Positions 7,869-15,662 of a stretch of 19,136 nucleotides of DNA are shown one piece after another (position 1 is the stretch's first letter; each line of letters opens with the position of its first letter). Under the pieces are notes generated by a model. The model did not search any database, had not been told where the DNA came from, and saw only the letters and a list, made by a program, of their open reading frames with translations. Source of the DNA: Candidatus Woesearchaeota archaeon (GTDB lineage: Archaea; Nanobdellota; Nanobdellia; Woesearchaeales; ARS49); assembly GCA_016203345.1 (NCBI GenBank), contig JACQMZ010000070.1:1-19136 (forward strand), read 5' to 3'. The translations under genes were made by a program, and so were the position numbers.

Positions 7869-8054
7869 TCATGTGGGAAATGCACCGATGAAGAATACTG
7901 CTCCAGCACCTATTCTTTTGAACAAAAATTCTCTATCAGGATATACCTTCCTGCCATTATCACATGCTTCGAGTATATCCTTGCCGACAAAATAGTTGCC
8001 ACTATCCGGTTCTATGGCGACGATTTTCCCTTCCTGTCCTGTTGTTTTGTCAAT
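7869..8054 (-). pseudogene. Small protein fragment or non-ATG gene after the RM gene
   Basis: On the minus strand an open frame reads IDKTTGQEGKIVAIEP, then DSGNYFVGKDILEACDNG, RKVYPDREFLFKRIGAGAVF and FIGAFPT before TGA at 7871-7869. Composition and pattern (GK-VAI-P-SG-YF-GK, then KYPD, then F-KRIG) look like a family of small archaeal and bacterial proteins of unknown function, seen here from memory and not confirmed. The frame runs upstream into the end of the RM gene without any ATG, GTG or TTG. It therefore starts at ATT, or has lost its start codon, perhaps when the RM gene arrived. The rest of 7759-8076 shows no other gene. Confidence 0.5.
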
Positions 8055-8076
8055 GTTTGTCGTTAATGAAGCACAG

Positions 8077-11022
8077 TCAATACTGTCCGAGAACCAAATC
8101 CTTTTGCTTTTGCTCCACGAGTGGGAATTGTTTCAGGATGAATGCGAGTTCTTCTTTTGTGAGCCCATAAAGCTTTGCTGCCTGTACGTCCAGCTGCGCG
8201 CGAGTCATACTGCGATCATTCTCATTTGTAAAAGCGTGTTCGATACCAGCCTCTTTCTTAAGTTCAGCAAATTCATTGGTTGTACAGACAAGCTGTGCGA
8301 CTTTTCTTACAATGGCTTCAAATTCCTTGCCTGACGAGAGACGAGGCACAGGGGTTTCGAGAAAGTTAAACATGGTAACATTGGCACTCACTTTTTGTCT
8401 AATGAAATAATCTGCCACAAAGCTGTTGATAATTCCTGCAAGGTAGCAAAGCGTTTTGAGATTATCTAGTTTGACTATGGCGAGTGAGTGCCCGCATACA
8501 TAACCTGGAGGAATTATTGCGGCAATAAATGTGCGATAGTTCGTTGAGCTTGCGATAAGACGGTATGCCATCCAGTATCGATCATGGTACCTTTTTTCCT
8601 CCTTCACATTAGAGATGACATCTTTTTCAAGTATGGAATATCGTGGTATCGGAGCTTCCTTCCACCGGTGAGTAAACTGTTCTATATTTTTTCCTTCTAA
8701 CAGAGGGATTCCTAGTTTCCCTGTTTGAAAAAGATTACTGTCTCCAGTCATGTGGAATCCACTTTGCATCTGGACTTTCCAGATATTTTGAAAATCTTCT
8801 CCTAAAAGTGGATTCTTGAGGAGTTTTTTCACAAGTTCATAATCTTTAGGCGTTTTGATTTCCAGAATCCCCCACGCGTCAGGAGATGCCTTTTTGATGA
8901 ACTCAACTTCCATAATGGTGGGATTGTGAATGGCATGGAGCAAGTCATCAAGGGAGTGTAAGAAGAATGCGCACGGGAATGAAGTCGTCTTACCTCCTTT
9001 TTCGAAAACCAGGAGAACAAACTTATAGCGTTGATCAATGTCATTAAAGATAAACTTTCTATTTTCAAAGCCAAATAATGATCGAATCTTTGATTTCTCG
9101 AATAGCATTGTCCTGAGGCCTTTGGCCCCGAGGTCGGTGTAAATACCGCTGGGGATAACATACCCTGTCAGCCCGCCTTCTTTGAGTAGCATATGAGCTC
9201 GTTCGGTGAAGAGTTTATAGAGATCTAAATCACCCGACACTTGTTTTCCCTTGACTTCTGCGCTTTGCCAGTGGTAGTTTTCGCGGAAGATGGTGGAATA
9301 CAGCTCATAATTCGCTTGAGTCTCAAGCCACTGCTTCTTTAAGGCGGGACGTGTCTTGAACAGTTCCTCGATGCGTTTTTTAGCTTGCTGGGCAGGAAGC
9401 TTGCTAAACCCCGGATCATGTGGTTCGAAAAATTCCTGTGAGTCAGGTTTCCATTTTTCCCACGGCGGATTTCCTATAACCAAATCAAAGCCACCGGCTT
9501 CCGCAACAAGAGGAAAGTTTCGTTCTAATTTGAAGGCGTTTGGGATGTCTGGGTCCCAAATTAGCGAGTTGCGTTCAATTATATTCAAGTTAGGGAGAGT
9601 TTTTGGAGTCTCAATTGCCCGAAGGAAAAGATTCAAGCGAGTGAGGCGCACTGCTCGAGGGTCCATATCAACTCCATAAATGCAGTTTTCGAGCACTTTA
9701 TCGAAGAAGTGAGTGATGCCTGTCTCACGGTCAACATCGAGCCGGGTTTGACTGGCTTTCTCCGAGTTATTGCGTTCGAATTGCTGATACCAGCTTCTGA
9801 ATTCTTCAAAGGCTCGAACAAGGAATGTTCCGGACCCACAGGCAGGATCGATGATGCGTAATTTAAGCGCATCTGCAGGTGTTTTGCACTTCTTGAGAAG
9901 CTCTCCAACTGTGGAGCGAACAAGGTAGTCAACAAGAAATTCAGGAGTATAGTAAATACCACTTTGTTTGCGTTTGAATTGATCTTCTTCAAGCCCTTTT
10001 CTTTTAGCGGTGACTTTAAACGAAAGGTAGTTCTCATATGCATGGCCAAGTACGTCAGTAGTTATGGCATCGAAGCGATAATGCAATTTTGTCTTGGGAT
10101 CAACGTAGAATGATTCAAGCACTGGAACGAAGTCCTCGTTCTTAATGCTCAACCTATCAACACGATGTTGGTCAAAGAGCGTGCTATCATACTTCTTATG
10201 CATCTTAAGGAAGAAGTCACACAGGCCATCGCTGTAAAATTGAATTCGTTTATCTCCTTCTTTCCAAGCATCAAAAACATTTTTCAAACGTCGTTCGGGA
10301 TCTCCGCCATTATCTTCTAACATTCGACAAAAAATAATGCGGTCTAGGATGGTTTGAACACAAGAATCAATCTCTTTTTCCATATCTTGGCCAGTGTCAA
10401 ATTTGGGCAAGTTTTGATCCTTGATTGCCCGCCCGAGAATCTTGCGCGCATTCAGTAGCTGTTCAGTGAGTAAATCTTCAATATCCGCACTTTCTTTCCA
10501 TTTCTTGTGTTTCTTAGCATATTCATCAAGGGCGTTTCCTCCTTGCTCACGCGAAAAGAGTAGAAGCCATGCTAAGTATTCGGGGTTTGCTATACACCCA
10601 CTGAGATTGAACTCAAAAAGTTCGGCATACTGTGGTTGATCAAAATAATCTGAGTTGAAAATGCGCCAACGAGTAAAATTGGTCAGAATGACCCAACGGA
10701 TACCGCTGTTCTTGCCGTAATCAAGCGCTTGTTTGATGTGGTCAGGATTCTCAAGCTTCTCAGAAAATCGTTTGGCCTCCAGATAGAAAGAGGCACGCAA
10801 TTCTCCAAGCTTTTTGAATGAGTAGTCAACACGAGTTGTCTTGGTTGCGCTTTTGATGCGTTTCTGGGGCGTGACTTCGCTGCTGAGCCACTTCCATCCG
10901 AGTGCTTCAAAAAGTGGCCGGATGAAGTCTTCCGTGCGTTTTTCACTCTCTTCATCGCGATGAGGCAGAGCAGTGTATTGTTTCAAAAGTTCGACAATTA
11001 CCTCTTTTATATCTTTTCCCAT
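8077..11022 (-). CDS. Type IIG-like restriction-modification enzyme (Eco57I-type, fused nuclease and N6-adenine methyltransferase)
   Basis: About 980 residues (numbered here from the GTG at 11025). The N-terminus has a PD-(D/E)xK nuclease core with D67 (RVDYSF) and E83-x-K85 (YLEAKRF). A helical connector follows. The methyltransferase domain has the lead-in SGIYYTPEFLVDYLV (355-369), motif I DPACGSGTF (393-401) and the catalytic NPPW (519-522, gamma class). The C-terminal 300 residues would be the target-recognition domain. One polypeptide would both modify and cut. A TATA-like TTTAAATA (11047-11054) lies 28 nt before the ATG and 25 nt before an in-frame GTG (11025). The gene is visibly richer in A/T than its G/T-rich neighbours, a sign of transfer. 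No separate restriction or specificity gene is present. Confidence 0.9.
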   Translation of the reverse strand: MGKDIKEVIVELLKQYTALPHRDEESEKRTEDFIRPLFEALGWKWLSSEVTPQKRIKSATKTTRVDYSFKKLGELRASFYLEAKRFSEKLENPDHIKQALDYGKNSGIRWVILTNFTRWRIFNSDYFDQPQYAELFEFNLSGCIANPEYLAWLLLFSREQGGNALDEYAKKHKKWKESADIEDLLTEQLLNARKILGRAIKDQNLPKFDTGQDMEKEIDSCVQTILDRIIFCRMLEDNGGDPERRLKNVFDAWKEGDKRIQFYSDGLCDFFLKMHKKYDSTLFDQHRVDRLSIKNEDFVPVLESFYVDPKTKLHYRFDAITTDVLGHAYENYLSFKVTAKRKGLEEDQFKRKQSGIYYTPEFLVDYLVRSTVGELLKKCKTPADALKLRIIDPACGSGTFLVRAFEEFRSWYQQFERNNSEKASQTRLDVDRETGITHFFDKVLENCIYGVDMDPRAVRLTRLNLFLRAIETPKTLPNLNIIERNSLIWDPDIPNAFKLERNFPLVAEAGGFDLVIGNPPWEKWKPDSQEFFEPHDPGFSKLPAQQAKKRIEELFKTRPALKKQWLETQANYELYSTIFRENYHWQSAEVKGKQVSGDLDLYKLFTERAHMLLKEGGLTGYVIPSGIYTDLGAKGLRTMLFEKSKIRSLFGFENRKFIFNDIDQRYKFVLLVFEKGGKTTSFPCAFFLHSLDDLLHAIHNPTIMEVEFIKKASPDAWGILEIKTPKDYELVKKLLKNPLLGEDFQNIWKVQMQSGFHMTGDSNLFQTGKLGIPLLEGKNIEQFTHRWKEAPIPRYSILEKDVISNVKEEKRYHDRYWMAYRLIASSTNYRTFIAAIIPPGYVCGHSLAIVKLDNLKTLCYLAGIINSFVADYFIRQKVSANVTMFNFLETPVPRLSSGKEFEAIVRKVAQLVCTTNEFAELKKEAGIEHAFTNENDRSMTRAQLDVQAAKLYGLTKEELAFILKQFPLVEQKQKDLVLGQY

Positions 11023-11162
11023 CACCTGCCGCTATCCAAGATGAAGTTTAAATAGATATCTCTGCTCGTTTGTATAGTATTCACATCAACAATCATTCCG
11101 GTGTCATCGAATACTTCACGCTCTACCCATTCGTGCGTTTTCTCATACGCTAAAACAGGCAA
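11022..11162 (-). pseudogene. Short open frame overlapping the RM gene start
   Basis: On the minus strand a 46-codon frame can begin at TTG (11162) and runs through EWVEREVFDDTGMIVDVNTI and RDIYLNFILDSGR to a TGA at 11024-11022. That TGA shares a base with the RM ATG (TGATG), the usual signature of translational coupling. An internal ATG at 11096 would give a 24-residue peptide. I do not recognise a family. It could be a leader peptide, or the broken end of a gene interrupted where the RM island and the TrmB gene meet. The RM gene's own TATA box lies inside this frame, which argues against coding. Confidence 0.35.
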
Positions 11163-11166
11163 AAGA

Positions 11167-11174
11167 TTTATATG
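11167..11174. promoter_or_regulatory. TATA box of the TrmB gene, possibly bidirectional
   Basis: TTTATATG is centred about 28 nt before the ATG at 11199. The complementary strand reads CATATAAA, so the element might also serve minus-strand transcription toward the short frame before the RM gene. Confidence 0.5.
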
Positions 11175-11177
11175 CTA

Positions 11178-11198
11178 ACAACAACCATTAGTTGTTGT
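11178..11198 (+). promoter_or_regulatory. Palindromic operator at the TrmB start
   Basis: ACAACAAC (11178-11185) and GTTGTTGT (11191-11198) form a perfect 8-bp inverted repeat with spacer CATTA. It fills the space between TATA box and ATG and covers the expected transcription start. A protein bound here would block initiation, so autoregulation by the encoded TrmB protein is likely. An ATG at 11172 would put the palindrome in the coding region, but the added MLTTTISCC is unlike the family and lies on the TATA box. Confidence 0.65.
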
Positions 11199-11933
11199 AT
11201 GGAGTTAAAGGCTGATTTGGGCAGGTGCGGTTTGAATTCGTATGAGTCTGCCGCGTATGTCGCGTTGGTGAGGAACGGCATGTGCACTGCTCATGTGCTG
11301 TCAAAGGAGTCTGGTGTGCCGTATGGCAAGATTTATCCTGTGCTGGCGAGTTTGGAGAACAAGGGTTTTGTGAAGCTGTTTGCAGGGATGCCGAAGCGGT
11401 TCATGGCGGTGGAGCCGAAGATTGTCGTTGGCCAGACAATTGCCGCAAAAGAAAAGGAACTTTCTGCGTTCAAGCAGCAGGCGCATCAGTTGGTGAAGAC
11501 GTTGGGCGCGTTCGCTGAGCGTAAGCAGGATGAAACTGCTGATACTATTCGCGTGATTGAAGGGTACAAGAATTATCTGAATCTGTCGATTGCTTTGCAC
11601 CAGCAGGCAAGGCAGGAATGGTTAAGCATCACAGAGCTCACCATTCATAAGGAGCATTTTGATGCCACGAAGGCGTGTATTAAGCGGGGAGTGAGTGTTC
11701 GCTTGTTGACGTACAAGGAAGAACAGCAGAAGAAAAATATTGATTTGTGGAGGAAAATCGGAGCGAAAATAAAGTTTGTTGAGTACACTCCTGCCCAGTT
11801 CAGCATTATTGACGGCAAACAGGTAACGATTCGCATCACAGGCGAAGAAAAATACATTGCCTTGTGGATTCAGAACCAGTCCCTTGCGCAGAGCATGAAG
11901 AATTATTTCGGGATTTTGTGGGAAAAATCCTGA
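11199..11933 (+). CDS. TrmB-family transcriptional regulator
   Basis: A 244-residue protein. Residues 1-75 are the TrmB winged helix (LNSYESAAYVALVRNG, then YGKIYPVLASLENKGFV). A coiled segment follows (AKEKELSAFKQQAHQLV). The C-terminal half (ITELTIHKEHFDATKACIKR ... RLLTYKEEQQKK ... IALWIQNQSLAQSMKNYFG) resembles the C-terminal domain of short TrmB regulators. Such proteins often control sugar uptake or central carbon genes in archaea; the ligand cannot be told here. The ATG at 11199 follows directly on an 8-bp palindrome. The stop codon sits inside hairpin repeat 2. Confidence 0.88.
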   Translation: MELKADLGRCGLNSYESAAYVALVRNGMCTAHVLSKESGVPYGKIYPVLASLENKGFVKLFAGMPKRFMAVEPKIVVGQTIAAKEKELSAFKQQAHQLVKTLGAFAERKQDETADTIRVIEGYKNYLNLSIALHQQARQEWLSITELTIHKEHFDATKACIKRGVSVRLLTYKEEQQKKNIDLWRKIGAKIKFVEYTPAQFSIIDGKQVTIRITGEEKYIALWIQNQSLAQSMKNYFGILWEKS

Positions 11934-11959
11934 ATTCGCTCCGCTCATTCAAGGATTTT
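11924..11959. repeat. Covarying hairpin repeat, copy 2
   Basis: Arms AAAATCC (11924-11930) and GGATTTT (11953-11959) pair over 7 bp, and the inner TGAAT/ATTCA extends the stem. The TrmB stop codon (11931-11933) lies in the element and the left arm encodes its last residues. The core is in the reverse orientation relative to copy 3. Confidence 0.75.
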
Positions 11960-11978
11960 GAATTAAATTGTTTCACCA

Positions 11979-12022
11979 GAATTTTGCTGAATGAGCGCCT
12001 CAGGCGCGAATTCGCAAAATTC
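11979..12022. repeat. Covarying hairpin repeat, copy 3
   Basis: Arms GAATTTTGC (11979-11987) and GCAAAATTC (12014-12022) pair over 9 bp. The core runs from TGAATGAGCG to GCGAATTC and contains a nested GCGCCT/AGGCGC palindrome, so the whole element can form an almost continuous stem. It lies 19 nt after copy 2. The remaining DNA to nrdJ holds only its promoter and leader. Confidence 0.8.
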
Positions 12023-12094
12023 ATAGGCACTCTTCAGGAGTGGTATCGCAATCAAATTCATACTTTCAAGGATATATTTTTGTCTGTCACAATG

Positions 12095-12104
12095 CTTATA
12101 TAGG
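12095..12104 (+). promoter_or_regulatory. Promoter and leader of nrdJ
   Basis: CTTATATAGG is a good TATA box. Start would be near 12125, leaving a leader of about 80 nt, unlike the leaderless genes around it. A strong AAGGAGG ribosome-binding site (12194-12200) precedes the ATG by 7 nt. The leader can form a short hairpin (TTGAGA with TCTCGA). I see no cobalamin riboswitch consensus. Confidence 0.5.
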
Positions 12105-12207
12105 TAGGCGTGATTTGATTTTCAGGGTTGTTGAGATGCTCGCCGCGGGTTTCTCGACGGTAAATCGTTATGTGTGGTACGTGTGGGGCGAAAAAGGAGG
12201 ATGAATA

Positions 12208-14385
12208 ATGCAAGCGACAACGTCTTTTACAAAAGTGATCAAACGGGATGGAAGAACGGCGGATTTTGATGCCGAGAAAATTACAAATGCGATTTTTCGC
12301 GCAGCGCAGAGTGTTGGGGGCACGGACAGGGAGCTTGCAAAGTCGTTGACGCAAAAAGTTGTTGAATTGTTGGAAAAGAAGCTGGCAGGAAAAGATCCGA
12401 ATGTTGAAGAGGTTCAGGATGCTGTGGAGAAAGTGTTGATTGAGAATGGCCATGCCAAGACTGCAAAGACATATATTTTGTATCGCGAGAATCATAAGCA
12501 GATGCGCGAGAGCAGAAGCGCGATTCTGGAAGGAAAGACGACTTCGCTGAAAGTGTCAACAAATGCGTTGACTGTGCTGAAAGAGAGGTATTTGAAGCGG
12601 GATTTGAATGGCAACATTACAGAAACGCCTGAGCAGTTGTGCAGGCGTGTGGCTCAGAATCTTGCTGAGGCTGACAAATTGTATGGCCAGAATGCTCAAG
12701 AAACTGAAGACAGGTTTTATCACATGTTGGCAGGCATGGAGTTTTTGCCGAATAGTCCGACGTTGATGAATGCAGGCAACGTGTTGCAGCAGCTTTCCGC
12801 GTGTTTTGTGCTTCCTGTTGAGGACTCGATGACTGGAATTTTTGACGCGGTGAAGTGGGCCGCGCTTATTCACCAGACGGGAGGCGGGACAGGGTTTGCG
12901 TTTAGCCGGTTGCGGCCGAGGAATGATGTGGTGAAGTCAACTCGTGGCGTGAGCTCCGGGCCGGTGTCGTTCATGAAGGTGTTTGATTCTGCGACTGAGG
13001 CGATCAAGCAGGGTGGCAAGCGTCGCGGCGCGAACATGGGCATTCTCCGGGTTGATCATCCTGACGTGCTTGAGTTTATTACGATGAAGGAGGACAACAA
13101 GACGTTGTTGAACTTTAACATTTCGGTTGCAGTGACAGACAAGTTCATGCAGGCGTTGGAGAAGGATGGCGAGTATGAGATGGTGAATCCGCGGCATGGT
13201 GAGGTGGTGAAGAAAATTCCTGCCCGTCACGTGTGGGATTTGATTATTTTGGAGGCGTGGAAAACTGGCGATCCTGGTGTGGTGTTTATTGACAGGATTA
13301 ACAACAGCAGGGCGAATCCGACGCCGTTTTTGGGCCAGATAGAGAGTACCAATCCGTGCGGTGAACAGCCATTGTTGCCGTTTGAGGCGTGCAATTTGGG
13401 CAGTGTGAATCTGGCGAAGTTTTACAAGGAAGGGTCAGTGGACTGGGAGCGGTTGAAGGGTGCAGTTCATGACTGCATTCACTTTTTGGACAACGTGATC
13501 GACATGAACAGGTATCCGTTGCCGCAGATTGATCACATTTGCAAGACAAACAGGCGTATTGGCTTGGGTGTGATGGGTTTTGCTGATTTGCTGTTTGCGC
13601 TGAAGGTGCGGTATGACAGCGAGGAGGGTGTGGAGTGGGGGCGTAAGGTCATGCAGTTTATTTCTGCTGAGGCAGATAAGGCGAGCATGGAGCTGGCCAA
13701 GGTTCGCGGTCCATTCCCGAACTTTGAAAAAAGCATTTACGGCACAGGTACGCCCATCAGGAACTGTACGCGGACAACTATAGCGCCGACAGGGACGATT
13801 AGCATGATTGCTGATTGTTCAAGTGGGATTGAGCCGTTGTTTGCGCTGGTCTTCCATAAGGTCGTGATGGATGGCAAGGAGTTGTTGTACATCAACGAGT
13901 CGTTTGAGAAGATCGCGCGTGATCGCGGCTTCTATACCGAGGAGTTGATGAAGCGTATCGCGAACAAGGGGACGATTCAGGACATTCCTGAAATTCCGCA
14001 GGACGTGAAGGATGTGTTTCGCGTGAGTTATGACATTTCGCCGTATTGGCACGTGCGCATGCAGGGCGCATTCCAGGAATTCACAGACAATGCAGTCAGC
14101 AAGACTGTAAACTTCCCGAATTATGCCACGACGAAGGACGTTGAAGAAGTGTACTGGCTTGCGTGGAAGCTTGGATGCAAGGGTGTTACAGTGTACAGGG
14201 ATGGGAGCAAGGACGTGCAGGTGTTGAACGTGAATCTGGAAGAGAAGAAACAGAAAGTCCAGAAGAAGGAGGTTGCGGAAGCAACCAAGGAGGACAGCTG
14301 TCCTGAGTGCAAGACTAAAATGCACTTTCAGGAGGGTTGTGCTATGTGCCCGAACTGCGGATATTCCTTGTGCAGTGTAGGATGA
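12208..14385 (+). CDS. nrdJ: Ribonucleotide reductase, class II (adenosylcobalamin-dependent)
   Basis: A 725-residue enzyme making deoxyribonucleotides with AdoCbl as radical source. An ATP-cone regulatory domain occupies about 5-100 (VIKRDGRTADFDAEKI). The catalytic barrel has LSACFVLP with redox C199, the active-site NPCGE (N382, C384, E386), the partner cysteine C395, and APTGTISMIADCSSGIEP (526-543). The C-terminal tail carries a zinc ribbon (C698-x2-C701, C714-x2-C717) plus C711 and C722. No intein interrupts it. Its TGA overlaps the ATG of the adenosyltransferase gene (ATGA), so the two are translationally coupled. Confidence 0.97.
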   Translation: MQATTSFTKVIKRDGRTADFDAEKITNAIFRAAQSVGGTDRELAKSLTQKVVELLEKKLAGKDPNVEEVQDAVEKVLIENGHAKTAKTYILYRENHKQMRESRSAILEGKTTSLKVSTNALTVLKERYLKRDLNGNITETPEQLCRRVAQNLAEADKLYGQNAQETEDRFYHMLAGMEFLPNSPTLMNAGNVLQQLSACFVLPVEDSMTGIFDAVKWAALIHQTGGGTGFAFSRLRPRNDVVKSTRGVSSGPVSFMKVFDSATEAIKQGGKRRGANMGILRVDHPDVLEFITMKEDNKTLLNFNISVAVTDKFMQALEKDGEYEMVNPRHGEVVKKIPARHVWDLIILEAWKTGDPGVVFIDRINNSRANPTPFLGQIESTNPCGEQPLLPFEACNLGSVNLAKFYKEGSVDWERLKGAVHDCIHFLDNVIDMNRYPLPQIDHICKTNRRIGLGVMGFADLLFALKVRYDSEEGVEWGRKVMQFISAEADKASMELAKVRGPFPNFEKSIYGTGTPIRNCTRTTIAPTGTISMIADCSSGIEPLFALVFHKVVMDGKELLYINESFEKIARDRGFYTEELMKRIANKGTIQDIPEIPQDVKDVFRVSYDISPYWHVRMQGAFQEFTDNAVSKTVNFPNYATTKDVEEVYWLAWKLGCKGVTVYRDGSKDVQVLNVNLEEKKQKVQKKEVAEATKEDSCPECKTKMHFQEGCAMCPNCGYSLCSVG

Positions 14386-14945
14386 GCATTTCGACAAAGA
14401 CTGGTGATTTTGGAGAAACTAGTTTTGCGAATGGCGAGCGCGTGTCAAAAGACGATATTCGTATTGAGACGTATGGCACGCTTGATGAGCTTAATTCTAT
14501 TATTGGCGTGACGCTTACGTTCGTGTATGATGAGTGGGCGCGCGCGATTTTGACGAGGATTCAGAATGACTTGTTTACGCTTGGTGCGGAGTTGGCGAGC
14601 TTGTCTCCCAAGACTGAGGAATTGAAGCTTCAGTTGCCGAAGGTGACTCCTCAGCACGTGATTGACCTGGAGCGTGACATTGCTGACTTGGAGGAGAAGC
14701 TTCCTGTGCAGAAAACATTCATTCTTCCGAACGGCACTCCAGCAAGCTGTTTTTTGCACTATACGAGAACAGTGTGCCGCAGGTCAGAACGGTTGACTGT
14801 GGCGATTTCCAGGCACTTTCACGTAAATCCTCAGGTGTTGCGGTACTTGAACCGCGTGTCTGACCTGCTGTATCTTCTCGCTCGCTGGGCAAACAAGGAA
14901 GTCAAGGAACAACAGCCGATTTACAAGTATTTTGAGAAGAAATGA
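14382..14945 (+). CDS. pduO: ATP:cob(I)alamin adenosyltransferase, PduO type
   Basis: A 187-residue protein that attaches the adenosyl group to cobalamin. The N-terminal TKTGDFGETSF and RIETYGTLDELNSIIG bind ATP. FILPNGTPASCFLHYTRTVC then RRSERL and YLNRVSDLLYLLARWANKE are the corrinoid-site helices of the PduO/MMAB family. The family's LPGG is LPNG here. The ATG at 14382 overlaps the nrdJ stop by four bases; an earlier in-frame ATG lies inside the nrdJ zinc ribbon and is unlikely. It supplies the cofactor for NrdJ encoded just before it. The stop codon overlaps hairpin repeat copy 4. Confidence 0.95.
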   Translation: MSISTKTGDFGETSFANGERVSKDDIRIETYGTLDELNSIIGVTLTFVYDEWARAILTRIQNDLFTLGAELASLSPKTEELKLQLPKVTPQHVIDLERDIADLEEKLPVQKTFILPNGTPASCFLHYTRTVCRRSERLTVAISRHFHVNPQVLRYLNRVSDLLYLLARWANKEVKEQQPIYKYFEKK

Positions 14946-14983
14946 ATTTTTGCGAGTTCACTTCGTTCACTCAGCAAAAATTC
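14944..14983. repeat. Covarying hairpin repeat, copy 4
   Basis: Arms GAATTTTTGC (14944-14953) and GCAAAAATTC (14974-14983) pair over 10 bp. The inner GAGT/ACTC adds 4 bp next to a bulged A. It begins inside the pduO stop codon and lies between convergent genes, so a terminator role is possible for this copy. Confidence 0.8.
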
Positions 14984-15016
14984 TGTGAAGAAAATTTCCA
15001 AAACACGATGTACTGC

Positions 15017-15640
15017 TTAATTGCCATGTAACTTCTTCATCGATTTGTCATGGAGTTTGTTGAGTAGGAGTTGTGCGAGTATTGCTCCAACAAATGCCAT
15101 GAGCATGTCTTGTTGTGCGTCCCAGATGTCTCCTTGGATGCCAAGCCATTGCATGCCTGCTTCTGGGTAGAAGACAATCACCATCCACCATTCGATGAAT
15201 TCGTAGAATGCGCTGATGGCAAGGCAGATGCTGGTGACGAGGAAGAACAGGAATTTTCCGCGTTTGATGTCAAACTTCCGCAGGAGGAGTTCTCGCGCTA
15301 TCATGGCTGGCACAAATCCTTGCATGAAGTGTCCGACGCGGTCAAAATAGTTGCGTGCAAGTCCGAATTCGTCTCTGAGCCAGTTGAATGCAGGCATGTC
15401 TGCGTACGTGTATTTGGCGCCGAGCGCAAGTACAGTGAAATGGATAGCGACCAGAACGTATACCATGTTGGAAAACCTGCATTTTCGGAAGGTGAGCGCT
15501 AACACCGCGACTCCCACTACGCCAAAGAAGATCTCAAATACCCATGTGGTGAAGTCCAATGGGGAGAGTAGAGACCAGAGCCCGACAAGCGTGCAGTATG
15601 CCACTAAGATAATGATGGGCTTGCGGCTGTGCACGTGCAT
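15017..15640 (-). CDS. DUF2238 (YjdF-type) integral membrane protein
   Basis: A 207-residue protein with about six hydrophobic segments (9-27, 32-50, 58-76, 104-118, 130-147, 182-194). The family core is RNYFDRVGHFMQGFVPAM (96-113), IARELLLR (114-121), AISAFYEFIEWW (141-152) and GIQGDIWDAQQDM (167-179). The conserved charged residues within membrane segments (H, E, D) suggest metal or small-molecule handling, but no activity is established. TATTTATT (15663-15670) is centred about 26 nt before the ATG, so the transcript should be leaderless. It shares a divergent intergenic region with L10e. Confidence 0.88.
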   Translation of the reverse strand: MHVHSRKPIIILVAYCTLVGLWSLLSPLDFTTWVFEIFFGVVGVAVLALTFRKCRFSNMVYVLVAIHFTVLALGAKYTYADMPAFNWLRDEFGLARNYFDRVGHFMQGFVPAMIARELLLRKFDIKRGKFLFFLVTSICLAISAFYEFIEWWMVIVFYPEAGMQWLGIQGDIWDAQQDMLMAFVGAILAQLLLNKLHDKSMKKLHGN

Positions 15641-15662
15641 GAGTAGACCGTAGTTGCCCTGA

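Noticed and set aside
7824..8066. Plus-strand 80-codon frame after the S-layer-like gene
   Set aside because: Its composition is unlike a protein and the minus strand in the same place gives a much more coherent frame.
11172..11198. Upstream ATG for the TrmB regulator
   Set aside because: It lies on the TATA box and would make the 8-bp palindrome coding; the ATG at 11199 fits both the promoter and the family start.
12105..12207. Cobalamin riboswitch before nrdJ
   Set aside because: No B12-box consensus or extended multi-helix structure is visible in the short leader.
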